DNA from: Stenopsyche tienmushanensis
Lineage: Eukaryota; Arthropoda; Insecta; Trichoptera; Stenopsychidae
Direction of reading: 5' to 3'
DNA length: 64,000 bases
NCBI GenBank assembly: GCA_008973525.1
Contig: WACJ01000058.1
Span: 124,001-188,000 of the forward strand
This document shows, one piece after another, positions 12,187-24,724 of this stretch (the first letter of the stretch is position 1; every line of letters begins with the position of its first letter). Both the position numbers and the translations under genes were made by a program. The notes under the pieces were generated by a model. The model searched no databases, had not been told where the DNA came from, and saw only the letters and a program-made list of their open reading frames with translations.

Positions 12187-13150
12187 CAGTAGAACCTCGA
12201 TTATCCGGATTGTTCAAAATAAATCAAACAAAAAAAAATTGCTGATTTGCATGTGGATAATTGTGTCCACATTTGCTCACATACGTGATGGATTACATAT
12301 TGCGAAGTTATCTAATTGTTAAACATCAGAAGATGGAAGCTCAGAGCGAAAAGTTTTAAAAAAATCAGGAAATATAGAAGTTGAAGAATGTATTTTTATG
12401 TAGTTACGTGAAAAAACCTGACCATAAAACTAGTAAAGAACATGTCACTATAATGGTGTGTGCAAATTAAGCAGGCAGCTACAGACTTTTACTGCTTATC
12501 ATTTAAAAATCAAAGAACCCTAGATACTTTAAAAATATCAAAAGTCTTCCGGTTGAATATAATCATCAGAAAAAAGCCTGAATGAATGTTGAAGATTTTA
12601 AACGATGGTATAAAAATTGTTCATACCAAATCAAAAGTCCATATCTAAACAGTAGAGATAATAGAGGAAAAACATCATTATTACTAGACAATGTACCCAT
12701 CTATAGAATCTATAGAAAGTTTAAACCAGATCATGAAATGTTTACAGTAACATTTCTTCCACCAAATGACACATCGGTAAGACAACCGATGGATCTGGAT
12801 GTAATAGAAACATTTAAACTTTATATAGAAATCAGACACTTCGACGATTATTGCTAGCAGACGAAGTAATGAAGTAACAGTTATCAGCTTCTACGAGAAA
12901 ATACATTTAAAAGATTATTGCTTCATCGTGTCAATTTTGAAAAACTCATGAAATAAAATTGCGATGCAAACGATCTTGAATTCTAAATTTTGAGTGATGA
13001 GGAAATAATGAAAGAAATATCTCCCTCAAAAGAACAAGATCAAGAAGACAAAGAAGAGATTTTCGAGGGGGGAGATATTGGTCCTACGCACTTTGAAGCG
13101 TCTAAATGTCTAAATGTTTCAGTGTCTAAATGTCGCCATGAAATGACTTG
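12187..13150 (+). pseudogene. Tigger/pogo transposase relic
   Basis: The left terminus CAGTAGAACCTCGATTATCC follows TA at 12185-12186, as expected for a pogo-type TA target. Downstream, broken frames give VTIMVCAN, then FKRW, LLLDNVPIY, TFLPPNDTSVRQPMDLDVIE and TFKLY, the second-aspartate and linker blocks of Tigger (IS630-Tc1-mariner, DDE) transposases. An acidic tail ends SDEEIMKEISPSKEQDQEDK..MT* near 13150. Several frame breaks make it inactive. No right terminal repeat was found. Tigger elements move by cut and paste in the nucleus. The N-terminal CENPB/HTH DNA-binding part is not recognisable. Confidence 0.8.
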
Positions 13151-13607
13151 AGAACCACGAAGAATGTAATTCATGAAAACTTATATATCTTATTCGAATA
13201 TTCGCGATTTGGCAGCGTCTTAACAAAAAAAATATATTTGTATGTAAATCCAGACAAATAAAAAATATTTATACTTTCCCGGTCTTTCCGTATTAAATAA
13301 TATAAGTCATTTAAAAAGTATAGAAATAGAACCATATAAAAAGCTTATATTTAATACTCTGCTTTTTCTTTTCGCGCGTACATTTACATATTTTTTTCGT
13401 ACTATTCAAACTAAACTTATTAAATCTTCAAGGCTTTCTGTTAAGGTTTAAGTAATGAATTCTAAGAAAGATATCATATATAAAACTTATTGCAAAAAAA
13501 TATTTAAAAAAAACCACATAGCTTCAACCCAATGAAATTCAGTTCTTATATTTTAGACATTAATTATTAACAAATGTCAAAGTTATTTAATTTTTTTACT
13601 TTTTAAC
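13151..13607. other. Nothing recognised
   Basis: AT-rich DNA between the Tigger relic and the TTAA element; no supportable feature. Confidence 0.4.
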
Positions 13608-14523
13608 TTAAGGCGTCTTCTCACTTTACAAATTTAAAAAAATCGATTTTTATTTTATTTTAAATTTTGAAAGTACATATTTTCAAAAATGTTATATCGA
13701 AATTTCATAAAGATCGGACGAGTTTAATTACATTATTGGGTGACTACCTGAGAGCACCCGGCTGCATACGTATTGTTCAGACTCATGGTGCAAGTACAAG
13801 AAAGTGGTGAAAAACAATCAGATAGAAACTTTTAAACATCCTTCTGCTCTAGCTGAGAATGTTCACGAGGTTTTGAAACCAATTTATGAAGATCTTCGGA
13901 GGAAATACCCAAAATAACAACGAGTGTTTCAACAGCTGTGTCTGGGCAATTTTTCTGCAACCAAAACTTTAAACGCGTTTATCTCAAAACAAGGTTTTTC
14001 GGTGGCTTGTTGATGAAATTTCGGAAACTATCCGGCCGATTGTCATGAAATTTGAATGACATATTTTTCATAGTTATGGCTATAGCGCATATCATCAGAT
14101 TTTTGAAATTTTGATTTTAAGTAATTTTTTTTTACAAAAAACTGCAAAAAAACGCGTTTTTTTTTACTTTTTCGTAAAACGTGCGCCATTTTGTTATTTT
14201 CGCAAATATCAAAAATCTGATGATATGCGCTATAGCCACTGATATACTAAATCTAAAACTGTGTTATTTTTTTATTTCAAATGACCCATCTCGGAGATAC
14301 TATCAACAAGCCACGAACATAACATTTCTACACGGGTTTTTCGATGCTATTGTTTTATTATAGTAATTGTTCAAAAAAATAAAAATATTTTTTTTTCATG
14401 TACTTGAAAGATGTGTTTATTACATAAGATCCATTTTATCTCATAATTTTTAGCGAAAACTCTCGAAAAAAAATCGTGAAAATAGCCTATTTTTGAGGCG
14501 CCTAAGGTGAGAAGACGCCTTAA
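13608..14523. mobile_element. Kolobok-like TTAA element, copy 1
   Basis: A 916-bp element with perfect TTAA at both ends (13608-13611 and 14520-14523) and inverted ends GGCGTCTTCTCACTTTA / TAAGGTGAGAAGACGCC, giving one mismatch in about 17. Its interior keeps a decayed coding patch near 13780-13965: DSWCKYKKVVKNN, HPSALAENVHEVLKPIYEDL, then after a one-base shift NNNECFNSCVWAIF. To my knowledge the W(C)xYQK..Q(N)xNECFNSxVW pattern belongs to the Mutator-like/Kolobok transposase-domain proteins of insects. Kolobok elements use TTAA targets, which agrees. A second copy is at 29884-30792. Confidence 0.72.
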
Positions 14524-16400
14524 CTCATAATAATCTATTTCGATAAGGTTTATCAATATTGCCAGATTTATACTCAAATTAAATCCAGTTATATTATAGG
14601 AAAGTCAAAGTGTCTTACTGTATTTAAAGCTTTATCAATGTCCATAGAAAGACTTCAGCGCTTAAATGCTCTTAAATTTATATAAAATCACATAATCCTT
14701 GAAAATAAACAGGTATCTTATGAATTTTCGGATTTATTCATATTTAATCTCGACTTTCATATGAAAATGCGTATCATGGCATTTAACGATAAGCAGTTAG
14801 GGCACGTACCAAAGATGAATGAATGATATCACTGGGGAAAAAATGTCTTGAACACACGAGCCAGTATTGAATTTGTATCGTTGAAAAATCTCTAAATTTA
14901 TATTCATGATTTTTTTTATTATTCAATGTGCAAAACTTCTACATGACGCATGCTTTACGCCGTTCCTTGAATATCAAATTCGCCTTATCGTAATTTTCGG
15001 CTGAAAACAATAGCTTATGTATATATGACGACTACTGAAAAACTTTCCACATCCTGACGTACTTTTAAAGATGTTTCGAAGCCAGAGGATGTGACTCATC
15101 CTTATATTCCCACGGGTTTTTTGTGCTAAATTGTTAAGTGCTATTCGTATGCGAACTGGATGTGCAGACCTTTCGGACTTTCAGTGAATAGTCTGCAATC
15201 GACGTTTTTTGAATAGAGATCGCTCCCAAGATTTGATCCTTGGGCTGAGCCTACGTTACTTTTTGAAAGAAAATAAATTTTAAAAGATATATGACGTAAA
15301 AATAACGTGATTTTTGCATATTTATAAAACATATCGACTTAAAAACCATTCAAACGTTACAATAAGACCGCTTCGGGATAAAATTCATGGAATTCTGACT
15401 TCCAAGTAGTCTTCCTTTATTAGTTTCAGACCCCCACAGGCTATTTAATACGGTTTAAAAGCCCAGTCAGTTAAAATCAATATTTATACCCTAAATAATA
15501 TATTTGGACTGAAAGTCATACTGTTCATATGGAAATTTAATAGGTACAGACTTGAACTATCATTTATCTTTAAAGACATCGTTATCATTAAATATAAGAA
15601 GACGTTATAATACAGTGCGAATTTGAAATTATAACATTTATATGGTTCTGTATAATTTTATATGGAAATGAGGCGATATACAAATACAATTACAACAATA
15701 TTTATCGAGTAAATTACATATCGTTTATAGCGAACATTTCGTGACCAAACAACTTAATTCGTGCAATCTCTTAATCCGTTAATATTAATTATAGAACCTA
15801 ATAATTCATACATTATTTGAACATTAAATCTTTCATATATAATTATTTAAGTCGCGCATTTATATGTATTTATTTCATAAAATGCTTAGTATTTCCAGCC
15901 TTTATTAGATTAATCAAAATTTTGATTATAATCCACATCAGGGATATAGAAAATAAGCCATTTTTATATGAAAGCTTACATTTTTTGTTTCTCTCCTTTA
16001 CTTTAAATTTTCAATCTATTAGTAATATAATAATTGCAGATTTATAATAAAATAAGTATGAGGGTGGTTTATATTTCATCTTCTGAAAATGACAATCTGA
16101 AGGGTATTTAATATAATGGTATGACAACGCATGCCACCTTTTTCGCCTATTCTAAGCCTTTTCCCTCCAATAATCCAGGTCTAGATATACAGCGTCTATG
16201 TTTACCTATCTATTCTAGCGTAGAGGAGGTCTTTCGACGTGTCTACTGCCACTCAGTCCTTAATCTAATATAACACGGGGGGCTCTGTGAATCAGCCCGC
16301 ACTACACAACCTGTCTAATGTAGTCGACGGATTCAGACGGAGCTGTTAATTGACGCTTTGCCGCACATTTTCATGACCTCTCAATTGAACCTGAATTAAT
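14524..16400. other. Nothing recognised
   Basis: About 1.9 kb of AT-rich DNA with only short AT-driven frames. Near 16180-16370 composition becomes more balanced, next to the Helitron-like element, but I cannot assign it. Confidence 0.4.
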
Positions 16401-16716
16401 CTAATATATAAAAATTTACCTCTGTTTGTTCATATGTAATGCGCTGCCATACAGTTCATCAGATTGCAATAAAACTTCGTCTACTCATTGCTAAGGATTG
16501 CACAAGTAACATAGGCATAGTCTTTTAATATATAAAAATCGATGTTTGTTTGTACGTATGTAATGTCCTGCCATACTGTTCATCCGATTGCAATAAAACT
16601 TTGTCAACTTATTGTTTACACTTGCGAAAATAACATAGACATATTAAAATATTGTTTGTTTACGCAATTTGTTATGCGAGACGTAGCATTGCAATGCATG
16701 CCGAGTAATCACTAGT
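16401..16716 (+). mobile_element. Helitron-like non-autonomous element, copy 1
   Basis: It starts CTAATATATAAAAATTTACC, contains two tandem internal units (GTTTGTT..GTAATG..TGCCATAC(A/T)GTTCATC, GATTGCAATAAAACTT) about 120 bp apart, and ends GCCGAGTAATCACTAGT. The ...CTAGT end, the absence of inverted termini and the GTTTGTTTGT/CAATAAAACTT unit are familiar from insect Helitron/Helentron-derived repeats. A second, inverted copy lies at 24204-24597. No Rep/helicase is encoded. Confidence 0.6.
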
Positions 16717-17040
16717 ATTTAATGAAAATTGTAATTCTTCTCAGAATTAAAAAAATGTCTTTATTTTTTAGTTTAATTCAAGATCTGGCAACAATCTGAT
16801 AAAGACTTTGATGTTTTTTATATCTTGATAAAAAAAAATACATGCATTCGTCGCTGTTTCTTATTATCTCCTGGCATTAAACTCCTGGCAATCATATTAT
16901 TTATAAGCAATGAAAAGCTATGGCAATGAAATCAAATGTAAAAGTGTAAATGCTTAATAAATTGTAGCGTGGGCGATTTACCATCACCACGTAATAGTGC
17001 TGTTAACAGCGACATCTTCCATCTCTCTTCAGATGCAATG

Positions 17041-17131
17041 TGTTATTTTAACTGCGCCATCTCTTGTGGCCCTGCGGAGACTTTGCACCTGCTTACAGAT
17101 CGATCGCTTCTTGCGCGTGCACCGTTGCCAT
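17041..17131 (-). mobile_element. LTR fragment (61.2-kb family)
   Basis: Reading backward, this piece follows the inner part of the LTR at 61390-61475: landmarks CTCTTGTGGCCCTG, AGACTTTGCACCTGCTTAC and CGATCGCTTCTT are shared. About 90 bp align; flanks do not. It is an isolated relic, probably from a solo LTR. Confidence 0.6.
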
Positions 17132-18689
17132 TTCTATTCCCGGAATTGGAATTGTAAATTGATAATATTTGGCTTTAATTATTTCAGTCATATTATGTCG
17201 TTATTTATTCTACACTTTTATATTTTATAGCACTTTTATTTTTCTACCGTGGACCAATTCAAATTGTTCATCATGGGGACGATCGCTATGAACAGGATAA
17301 GCACTTCCATGTTCATAAATTGTCTATTGTGTATTTTTAAGCGAGCCTAATGTTTTTATAACGTGTTTAAAATGTTACCACATTTTTTTTTAATTGTGTA
17401 ATTTTACATATCCGCAGTCCTAAATTGGCAATGTAAAATGATATTATAAAATCGCGCGAAAAAAGCCAGATGCCAAAAACCAATTAAACTTGTTTCCTTT
17501 ATTACATTTCATAAATATTTATATTTTGTTGTGTTCGCTAATTAAAAGAAGGGAAAGCCGAGGATAAAATACGGACATGCAAAGCTACACTGATTTAAGC
17601 TCTGACGCTTAATATCGCGTAAATTGAGGCGTATTTGAATATGAAGTTCGTCAATTCTCTTCTGTACAAAATTCGTTCTAAATATTTTAATATAATATCC
17701 ATTTTATTCGTCATATTTTGATGTAAGACTTGTCTGTATTGCGTTTTTAGATAAGGTTACGAGTCAAGGTTCTCCTTATTTATATGTACATTTTAAACAG
17801 GGTAAAAAGATATTGTATTCACAATTCTGGAATCATTACGAATGATAATTTTTTCTTATTGATACAATAAGAAATTTCCCTAGAATCAAAAACGTATGTA
17901 AATCCGAAAGCATTCAAGGCACGGTATGTCCCTGTTTTTCCTTCTAAATGTAATCAACAGCATCTGCAAAATTGCCAATGAATATCTGTGATATATCTTC
18001 TCGAAGAAATAAATCTATCTAGTCTTTCATCTTGGATTTGCAAATTGTTGCAACAACCACTTTTCGATCGTAGATCAAAGCTTTCGCTAGAGCAGTTTAT
18101 TTCCTTTGTCATCGATTGATCGTACATCTCCAAACATTTCCAGTTGGCTTATCTTTCAGAGTCTTATAAATGGAACACTAGACAATAAAAGTCAAACGGA
18201 TTACCTATTGATCGATATTCTCATTCGTGACTTGGTTATTATCAAACTCTTCGCGAAATAGACCCGTTTTTTTTTTGTTCCAAGTTCAAGAGATAGTCTT
18301 AGTGCGTATTTTCTTCCAATAAATGAAAAGCTTCACAAAATCGAAAGCTTTCACTCTTCGAATGAAATCCGAGACGTAAATATTTAAGCAAATCCCTATG
18401 ATATCAAATTTCATGAAAAGACTTCAATTATACATTGAAATTCGCATTCAAACAACAATATTTTTAAATTCATTCAAATTATTTTTATAAATATTGAAAC
18501 GCTTCCAACAAATGTAACGTGTTTTGTGCCATCAAATATAAAAACATCATTGATCTTCGGGCTAAAACCTTATCGTTCATCTTTCATTCGTATATTTTTA
18601 GCCTGAATACGATAGCGACAGATATTAGAGACGTTCAAATAATGAAGCCTCAAACAAAATATAAAGAAATTTATTTATAAACCACATTC
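17132..18689. other. Nothing recognised
   Basis: AT-rich DNA with no supportable gene, RNA or repeat. Confidence 0.4.
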
Positions 18690-18790
18690 AAGCCCCAATT
18701 GGAGGCGGGAGGCGGGGAAGTCGTCGGTTAGCCTTGACTGCGGGAGGTCGTCCCTCCTGCAGCCAGATCTCTCTCGTGAGGAATAAATAG
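18690..18790 (-). mobile_element. LTR fragment (61.2-kb family)
   Basis: Shares GTCGTCGGTTAGCCTTGACT..CGGGAGGTCGTCC(T/C)TCCT(G/A)CAGCCAGATCT-type sequence with 3-55, and the surrounding GGGAGTCGGG and CTCCTGCAGCA blocks with the minus strand of 61320-61380. It is truncated on both sides. Confidence 0.6.
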
Positions 18791-19899
18791 TTATATAGAG
18801 AAGAGAGTTATCACAGAAACACAGACAAGTAACAAAGGACACAGTAAGCTTTATGCTAAAAAATAATGTTTACAAAGAAATTACCCGAGTATATCTCCAT
18901 GAATCATGCCAATTTTAAAATAAAGTATTCTTAGATTAAATCTCATTATTTCCATAAATCAAAAACGACTTACAGGCGTATCTAATGCAATTTATCATAA
19001 AGTTAACCGACTCAAACGGTTTATTTCGTTATCAAAGATCTGCTTAATGTATCATCTTCAAAGGTTAATATTAAGCAAATCCGTGCGCCCAGATAACATC
19101 AACGACCCTAAATAACAAAATGTACCATACTTTCAGTGTTATAATATACATATTTATCTAAAGCAACAGCATTGCTTTACAACAGATTTTTTTAAGTCTT
19201 CCATGGCGCTAGAGTTTTAATTCAACGCATGACCTACGCAGTTGCGTGATTTATTTTATTGGCTTATTTTCCGCCCGATGGTGCAAAGGCCAAGTCTGCG
19301 GGAATTTTATGATCCTGCTTCGATGAAGTCCTGGCGTTTATTCCTGCTACAAAATAACGTGTTTTATTTACGCCAAATGCGTATGAAACCTTAGACAATA
19401 ATACGTATTGATTCGAAGTGTATACTTTGCGCAATAAAAGCAGCAGCCCTTGACAGTATAAATTCGAAGAATCATGTAAACGCCAAATAAAATTTTCATT
19501 TTGGCTGAAAATTGCTATAATATTATTTATATTTATTCTATTTCGGATAGATTTTATCATAGATTTATTGTGTATATGAAAGAAGATGTGTTATATTGTT
19601 ATTATGTTATGATAACGATTGATTTGGTTAACGAGGCCAATGTATATTACTGAAAGATAAAAATATGATAAACATCATATCTAAGCTATTGATGAATTTT
19701 ACGACATATTTTATGGGGAAAATTAATTAATAAATTCCCTAATCATTACGGCATCCAAATGACATGGTTTCACTAGATTTACTTATATTTAACTGAAAGT
19801 TCATCGTCAAAAAATGCAAGACAACTACTGTTCCGACAAGTACCATAAATGCCCCAATATTTTTTTCATGTTAACTTTGGCCATTGTTTGGTTTATATT
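18791..19899. other. Nothing recognised
   Basis: AT-rich. The 98-codon minus frame at 19264-19560 has no motif and looks like chance. Confidence 0.4.
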
Positions 19900-20680
19900 T
19901 TCAAAGAATATCAGATCTTTCAATTAATGTAAGTCGTTTCTTGATGCTGAATGTCCAACAGAGGCTTGAAACCGATATTTTATATATATATATTAAGACT
20001 GTGAAAAGACAATTATCTATCACTGTTTTCATTTTCGTCAGCTTAAACTGATGTTTAAATAATAAAAATATCAAATAATACATATAGCACGGTGAAGACC
20101 AGCAGGCCTCCTAAATGAAACTCCTTCTTCGGGAATTCCTCCCAATTAAATGATTGAAAAATTCAGTAACTCTTTATAGTTATCTCGAGGTTGATACACT
20201 TGAAGTTGTTTTTGAGCAAAAGGAATCCTGTCTGCAGTAACATTTTCTATGATTTTTGAGGACGTGGTATCATAAATTACTGTTTTATAATCACTTTGAT
20301 TAATTTTGTCCCAGTTCTTCTTAAATCTTTAAAACAATTGGATATCAGGAGTACTAGACGATACGAGCGATAGACTCACTACAGCTTCTAATATAATTAC
20401 CATTAGATGATGGCGATAAGCTAGGCAAAAAATATCTTTTTCCATTTTCTACTCCAGAAGAACATAAGCTCCATTTCTCAAGCCGATGTTTACAGCTGTT
20501 GTGTTAAAACATAAATGTAATACTTCACCAATAGAAGATAACTTTGACTGATGCAGATTTGGTGTTGTTTGGTCGATAATTGTGGATACCATAATTTGAA
20601 ACGAGTACGTATAATTGGGGAAACAAGAAAAATATGCATGGAAAAACCAATTTACCTTAGTAGAAATCAAAACTAAATCT
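19900..20680 (-). pseudogene. Relic of a transposase-like insect/cnidarian protein family
   Basis: Successive minus-strand frames give MCFDTTA-like LCFNTTAVNIGLRNGAYVLLE (20.46-20.56 kb), CLAYRHH, SSTPDIQLFKRFKKNWDKIN, DDYRELI-like RDNYKELLNFSI, then LGGIPEEGVSFRRPAGLHRA and LFKHQFKLTK (about 19.9-20.1 kb). In this order they match a large uncharacterised protein family I know from aphids, beetles and Hydra (blocks DTTASNTG, CRHH, PDIPLFK, FLGG..PGAMHxARWM). That family is multicopy and transposon-like. Stops and shifts break this copy. Its enzymatic role is not established to my knowledge; DDE/RNase H-like activity is inference. Confidence 0.62.
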
Positions 20681-21216
20681 AATAACCTCTCAATATTCGA
20701 ATGATTTTACTATTTTCTATCTATTGCACATTTAAACATATAATATACATTTAAATGAAATTCCATAATGTATATGGTATACATTTTTATATTTAATGAC
20801 CATTAGGAATATCCAAGAAGTTTAAATATGACTTAATAATATTTTAGTTTTGATTGCAGAGATATTATATTTTGCTTGTTTAATACAAGCTTTTAATAAA
20901 TTGAGAGCATAAAAAGCATTACTACAAATATCAACTTTGATACAAAATATCTGCACTTATGTTCTGAAAGTCAATTTTAGTTATGCAAAATAATATGCAC
21001 TAGGATTCATTTTAATTTATTTATGTTAAAATTTGGCTTTTTAATATAAACTGTAAGTAGAATATCTAAGCTCTCAGTTAGTTTGAATTTATAAACAAAA
21101 CTGACTGTCTTTTTGACATTTATCATGATGACTTAACAATGTTTTCTAACGTCAAGACAATAATAAATCTAAAGCTCGCGCACGAATGTAATCTAAAAAT
21201 TCCATAAAAAAGTAAA
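20681..21216. other. Nothing recognised
   Basis: Very AT-rich, no supportable feature. Confidence 0.4.
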
Positions 21217-21783
21217 TTGGATTATCTGCATATATTTTTTGCTACAGTATCATTTATCATAGAGTATTGTACGATATTATACAAAATCGACCTCGACGAA
21301 TTTCCCCCAAGTCGACCAAAGAATTCACTGAAAAATTCATGCTCACAAGTGGAAAGCTCAAAGCTCGCGAAAGCTCTCGATACACAAAATAATGACAACG
21401 ATCTAATATTTCCGAGTGTGTGCCGCGGAAATTCATCACTCAATTTTATCACGCACCTTGTTGACAAAACAAACTCGCAGAACGTCGCGCGACGTAAAAA
21501 GACGAATAAAAGCGTCACATCTGCGGTTCGGCTTAACATTTCATCCGCAAAACGGCTCCACATGCGCCGAATTGCCTATTATGGATGTAATAGGCGCACG
21601 AAAAATCCTGAGCTTTTCACCTTATCTTTTTCGCAAGCCATCGATTCAAAAAATAACACTTCGCATTTACGATCTGCAAGGCGACGAACATATCTTTGTT
21701 CTTTTGTCCAAGGCAATATTAGGTTAAATCATTTGTGTAATGTTCAGCTTGCTCGATTACAGCTGAATGACCTGCTTCGGTGA
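21217..21783 (+). CDS. Uncertain 188-codon open frame in a GC-richer island
   Basis: The longest open frame outside the LTR elements. It starts with TTG, not ATG, and a possible acceptor (TTTTTTGCTACAG) lies just inside, so it could be an exon. The product would be polar and basic (SSAKRLHMRRIAYYGCNRR, SARRRTYLC) after a hydrophobic start (LHIFFATVSFIIEYCTILY), with no domain I know. Two other frames and the opposite strand are also open over 21.25-21.7 kb, which argues for composition rather than coding. I give it low weight; it may be a regulatory or transcribed noncoding island. Confidence 0.2.
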   Translation: MDYLHIFFATVSFIIEYCTILYKIDLDEFPPSRPKNSLKNSCSQVESSKLAKALDTQNNDNDLIFPSVCRGNSSLNFITHLVDKTNSQNVARRKKTNKSVTSAVRLNISSAKRLHMRRIAYYGCNRRTKNPELFTLSFSQAIDSKNNTSHLRSARRRTYLCSFVQGNIRLNHLCNVQLARLQLNDLLR

Positions 21784-22869
21784 CATTGTTTGAACAATGC
21801 ATATTAAAAGCATGATTATCCAGAATAAATGATCCATTTGTACGACAGCAGACTTTATGGATTCGTCCTTTGTTGGATAATTTCAATTTTGACCCTTCCA
21901 CCCATAATCGTTATACAATTAATTCCTCAAAGTTCTATCTATCTACTATCATAAACTTATGCAGTGGGTTGAATAAAGATTCGACCAAAATCTATCCTAT
22001 CAAGTTTACCCTGATCTTAAAAATAAATACTAAGGTGATTAATAAAGTCATACTGAACTGCTGCTGAATATGCAACAATAATTTAAAATAATGACAATTT
22101 CAAAGTATTGATCAAAGATTTATTTCTACCTAAAATCAATAATCTTTTTTTAATTTAACCACATATAGGAGACAATATGAATCCATCACGTGCAAAATCC
22201 TTTCCTCGTAAAGGTATTCTATGGAAATCTCCTACATATGATACCTTTAGGTTAGGGTTGTTTATATGGATCTTGATATCTTTAACTCGATGATTAACCA
22301 ACAAGCTTTTATCCAATGGAATAAATTTAAATTCAAATCATCCCTTTGCCGAGTACCAATGTTGCGGTTCAATTTAATTATTGCAGTTTGTTTTGACGCA
22401 AAATATATTTATTCGTTTTCATCCGTCAATTTCAAATAAAACTGATGCATTTTATGAGATTTTTTATTTACTCAGCGATCAACATCATACACATCGTCTA
22501 TATTTTGCCTGGCAGCTGAAAGCTCGTGTGATGAATTGGTCCACCGCCACAAAGCCCCATCGATTTTGCCACCCACTGTAGTACAGCCTGAGCGAAGAAG
22601 ATTTATAAAACATGCGTTTTTAAAGTTATTCAGAGCTCAAATTCGCACTAGATCTATCATTAAAATATGGCTGGTTAAATCTCGTGGGAGTAGTCATCGC
22701 AAAATTTCAAATAGCGTACATGAAAACATTGATGAGCATTGCAATTACGTATGATAATCTCTCCCTAAATGTTGCATATGTGAAATCATGTAAATGTGAT
22801 GCTGGCATTAAAAGCATTCAGCTGAAATAACAACTACGTGATTTTAATGTGTAATACTATTACGCAAAG
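21784..22869. other. Nothing recognised
   Basis: Mixed AT-rich DNA. The stretch near 22500-22600 is less AT-rich but has no long frame with motif support. Confidence 0.35.
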
Positions 22870-22990
22870 GTGGAAGGGGAGGTCCGGCTGCAGATTCCCC
22901 AGGGTCGTTCTACGCCCCCGCGTGCTCTTCAGAATGCATAACATGCACGTGGGTCTGTTTATTATCGAGTCGCAAAGGCTAAGCAGTAGA
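22870..22990 (+). mobile_element. LTR fragment (61.2-kb family)
   Basis: Blocks CGCCCCCGCGTGCTC, ATGCACGTGGGTCTGTTTATT and ATCGAGTCG align with 61246-61320 of the LTR at 61190 (CGCCCCCACGTGCTC, GCACGGGTCTGTTCTTCTATCGGG). A diverged fragment in forward orientation. Confidence 0.5.
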
Positions 22991-23127
22991 AATTCCAATT
23001 TGGATATCCGATATCCGAATATTTGGGGAAATATCCGAATAGTTTTCGTATACATTTTTAATAGAATATTTTACAAAATCGAAGAAAGATCACACAAATA
23101 CTGAGGTATTCCCTAACTGGGCGAAAC

Positions 23128-23286
23128 CATGACTCAGGGGAAGTTTTTGATCCTGTTAATAAAATATTGGCGGATATGAATATGGATATTGTTTTTCAAA
23201 GTGAATTAATGATTTTAAGAAATTTACTTGGTGTTCTGACTCCAATGGAGGTTGCTATTCATGAACAAATAATAATGCAACATTAA
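23128..23286 (+). pseudogene. Short coding relic, possibly transposase
   Basis: A forward frame reads HDSGEVFDPVNKILADMNMD then IVFQSELMILRNLLGVLTPM and EVAIHEQ before a stop. The amphipathic L/I pattern with LTPME resembles the helical segment before the C-terminal dimerisation region of hAT transposases (L.PFeeaT). The match is weak and nothing flanking supports it. Treat as unassigned. Confidence 0.22.
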
Positions 23287-24203
23287 CTATTTCCAATATT
23301 TGATAATCCTGAGTAATACCTTTTATCGGGTTAACATTATATTTCAAACGGGAATAAATGTACAATACAAACATATATATACAATAACATGAACACTGTT
23401 TTTTGAGAACATAAAATGTGAAAGGCCAACCTATATTTGATAAAAACAACAGTTTTTACACTCACTGTTCATGTGGGTTGCGCCATTTTCTGGAATCATG
23501 TTATAGCAATAATTGGATCATTGTCAGGCTAGTTATTTTAGATCGTCGAAATAAAAACGATTGGAAATGGAAGAAGGTTTTAATAAAAGGAAAAGTACGG
23601 CCCAAAATTCAGCTTCCAATATAAACAATAAAAATTCCCCAGACCGAAGAAGTTTTTTCATTATCATCATTGTCAACGTCTTTTTAAGACGTTTTTTCTC
23701 CGTTTAAACTATGTAAACTTCTAAATTATCGTCGTGTCATGCATTGATTATAAAGTCACAAGGTGACGAACAAAACTTAGGCAATTACAATTTGATATCT
23801 CGAGAGGTTTTCGCAAATTTTCAAAATGCGCACATTACCAAGTCTCATCTGGCTAATTTTATTTTTAAAACTTGGAGTTTATTTACTTAAATAGTTTATA
23901 TTGCCACCCTCCTTTGAAATTAATTCATTTTACGTCAATTTGTGAGACTATTTATACATGAGACATTTTACAAAAATTGGTATTGATGATTCAAAATGAT
24001 AACTTTATGATAAATTGAAATATGATTTCTTTACGACTCTGAAAATCATTGTTGCGAAATCGATGAAGACGAATCACGTCTTTCCGCGGCCAAGACTATT
24101 GGACGACTCTTCAAAAATTCTACCAAATTCAGATTACAAAAAAACCGAATAAATAAAAATCAAACTCATAGCATAAAAACACTATCTAATAAAATTATTT
24201 TAA
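23287..24203. other. Nothing recognised
   Basis: AT-rich, no supportable feature. Confidence 0.4.
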
Positions 24204-24597
24204 ACTAGCTGGTATCCGGCGCGTTGCTGTCACAAAATTAATATTTATAAAAATATCGTTTAAAATTTGAAGGAATGATAGAAAGAAATTTGCTAACAAA
24301 AATACAAGCATCGATTTTTATAATTAATATATACTGTAAGTTAATTGTATTATACCCATATTATTTGAGAAAGTGCAAACAATAAGTTGGAATAATTTTA
24401 TTGCAATCGATTGAACGGTATGGCAGCGCATAAAATACGAACAAACAAATTTTTATTTTTGTATATTAGACTATAACTATGTTACTCGCGCAATTCTTAT
24501 CGATAAGTGGACGAAGTTTTATTGTAATTGAATGAATGGTTTGGCAGTGCATTGCATACGAACAAACAAAAAATCATTTTTATGTACAAGAAGATAG
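24204..24597 (-). mobile_element. Helitron-like non-autonomous element, copy 2
   Basis: Inverted relative to the copy at 16401. The minus strand runs from about 24597 (TGTACATAAAAATGATTTTT, GTTTGTTCGTATGCAATGCA) through two internal CAATAAAACTTCGTCCAC-type units to the end GCGCCGGATACCAGCTAGT at 24204. Tandem internal unit, T-rich start and CTAGT end agree with copy 1. Non-coding. Confidence 0.6.
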
Positions 24598-24724
24598 AGC
24601 AATATAAAAATGTAACGGCTTTAAGCCATGTTTATGTAATATCAATTACTCCGTGTGCTTTTTAGATGTCAACGCTAACCATTGAGTAAAAACGATTATA
24701 TCATGCATTTAATTTGAATTTATA

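Noticed and set aside
19264..19560. 98-codon minus-strand frame
   Set aside because: No motif and no supporting context; chance frame.
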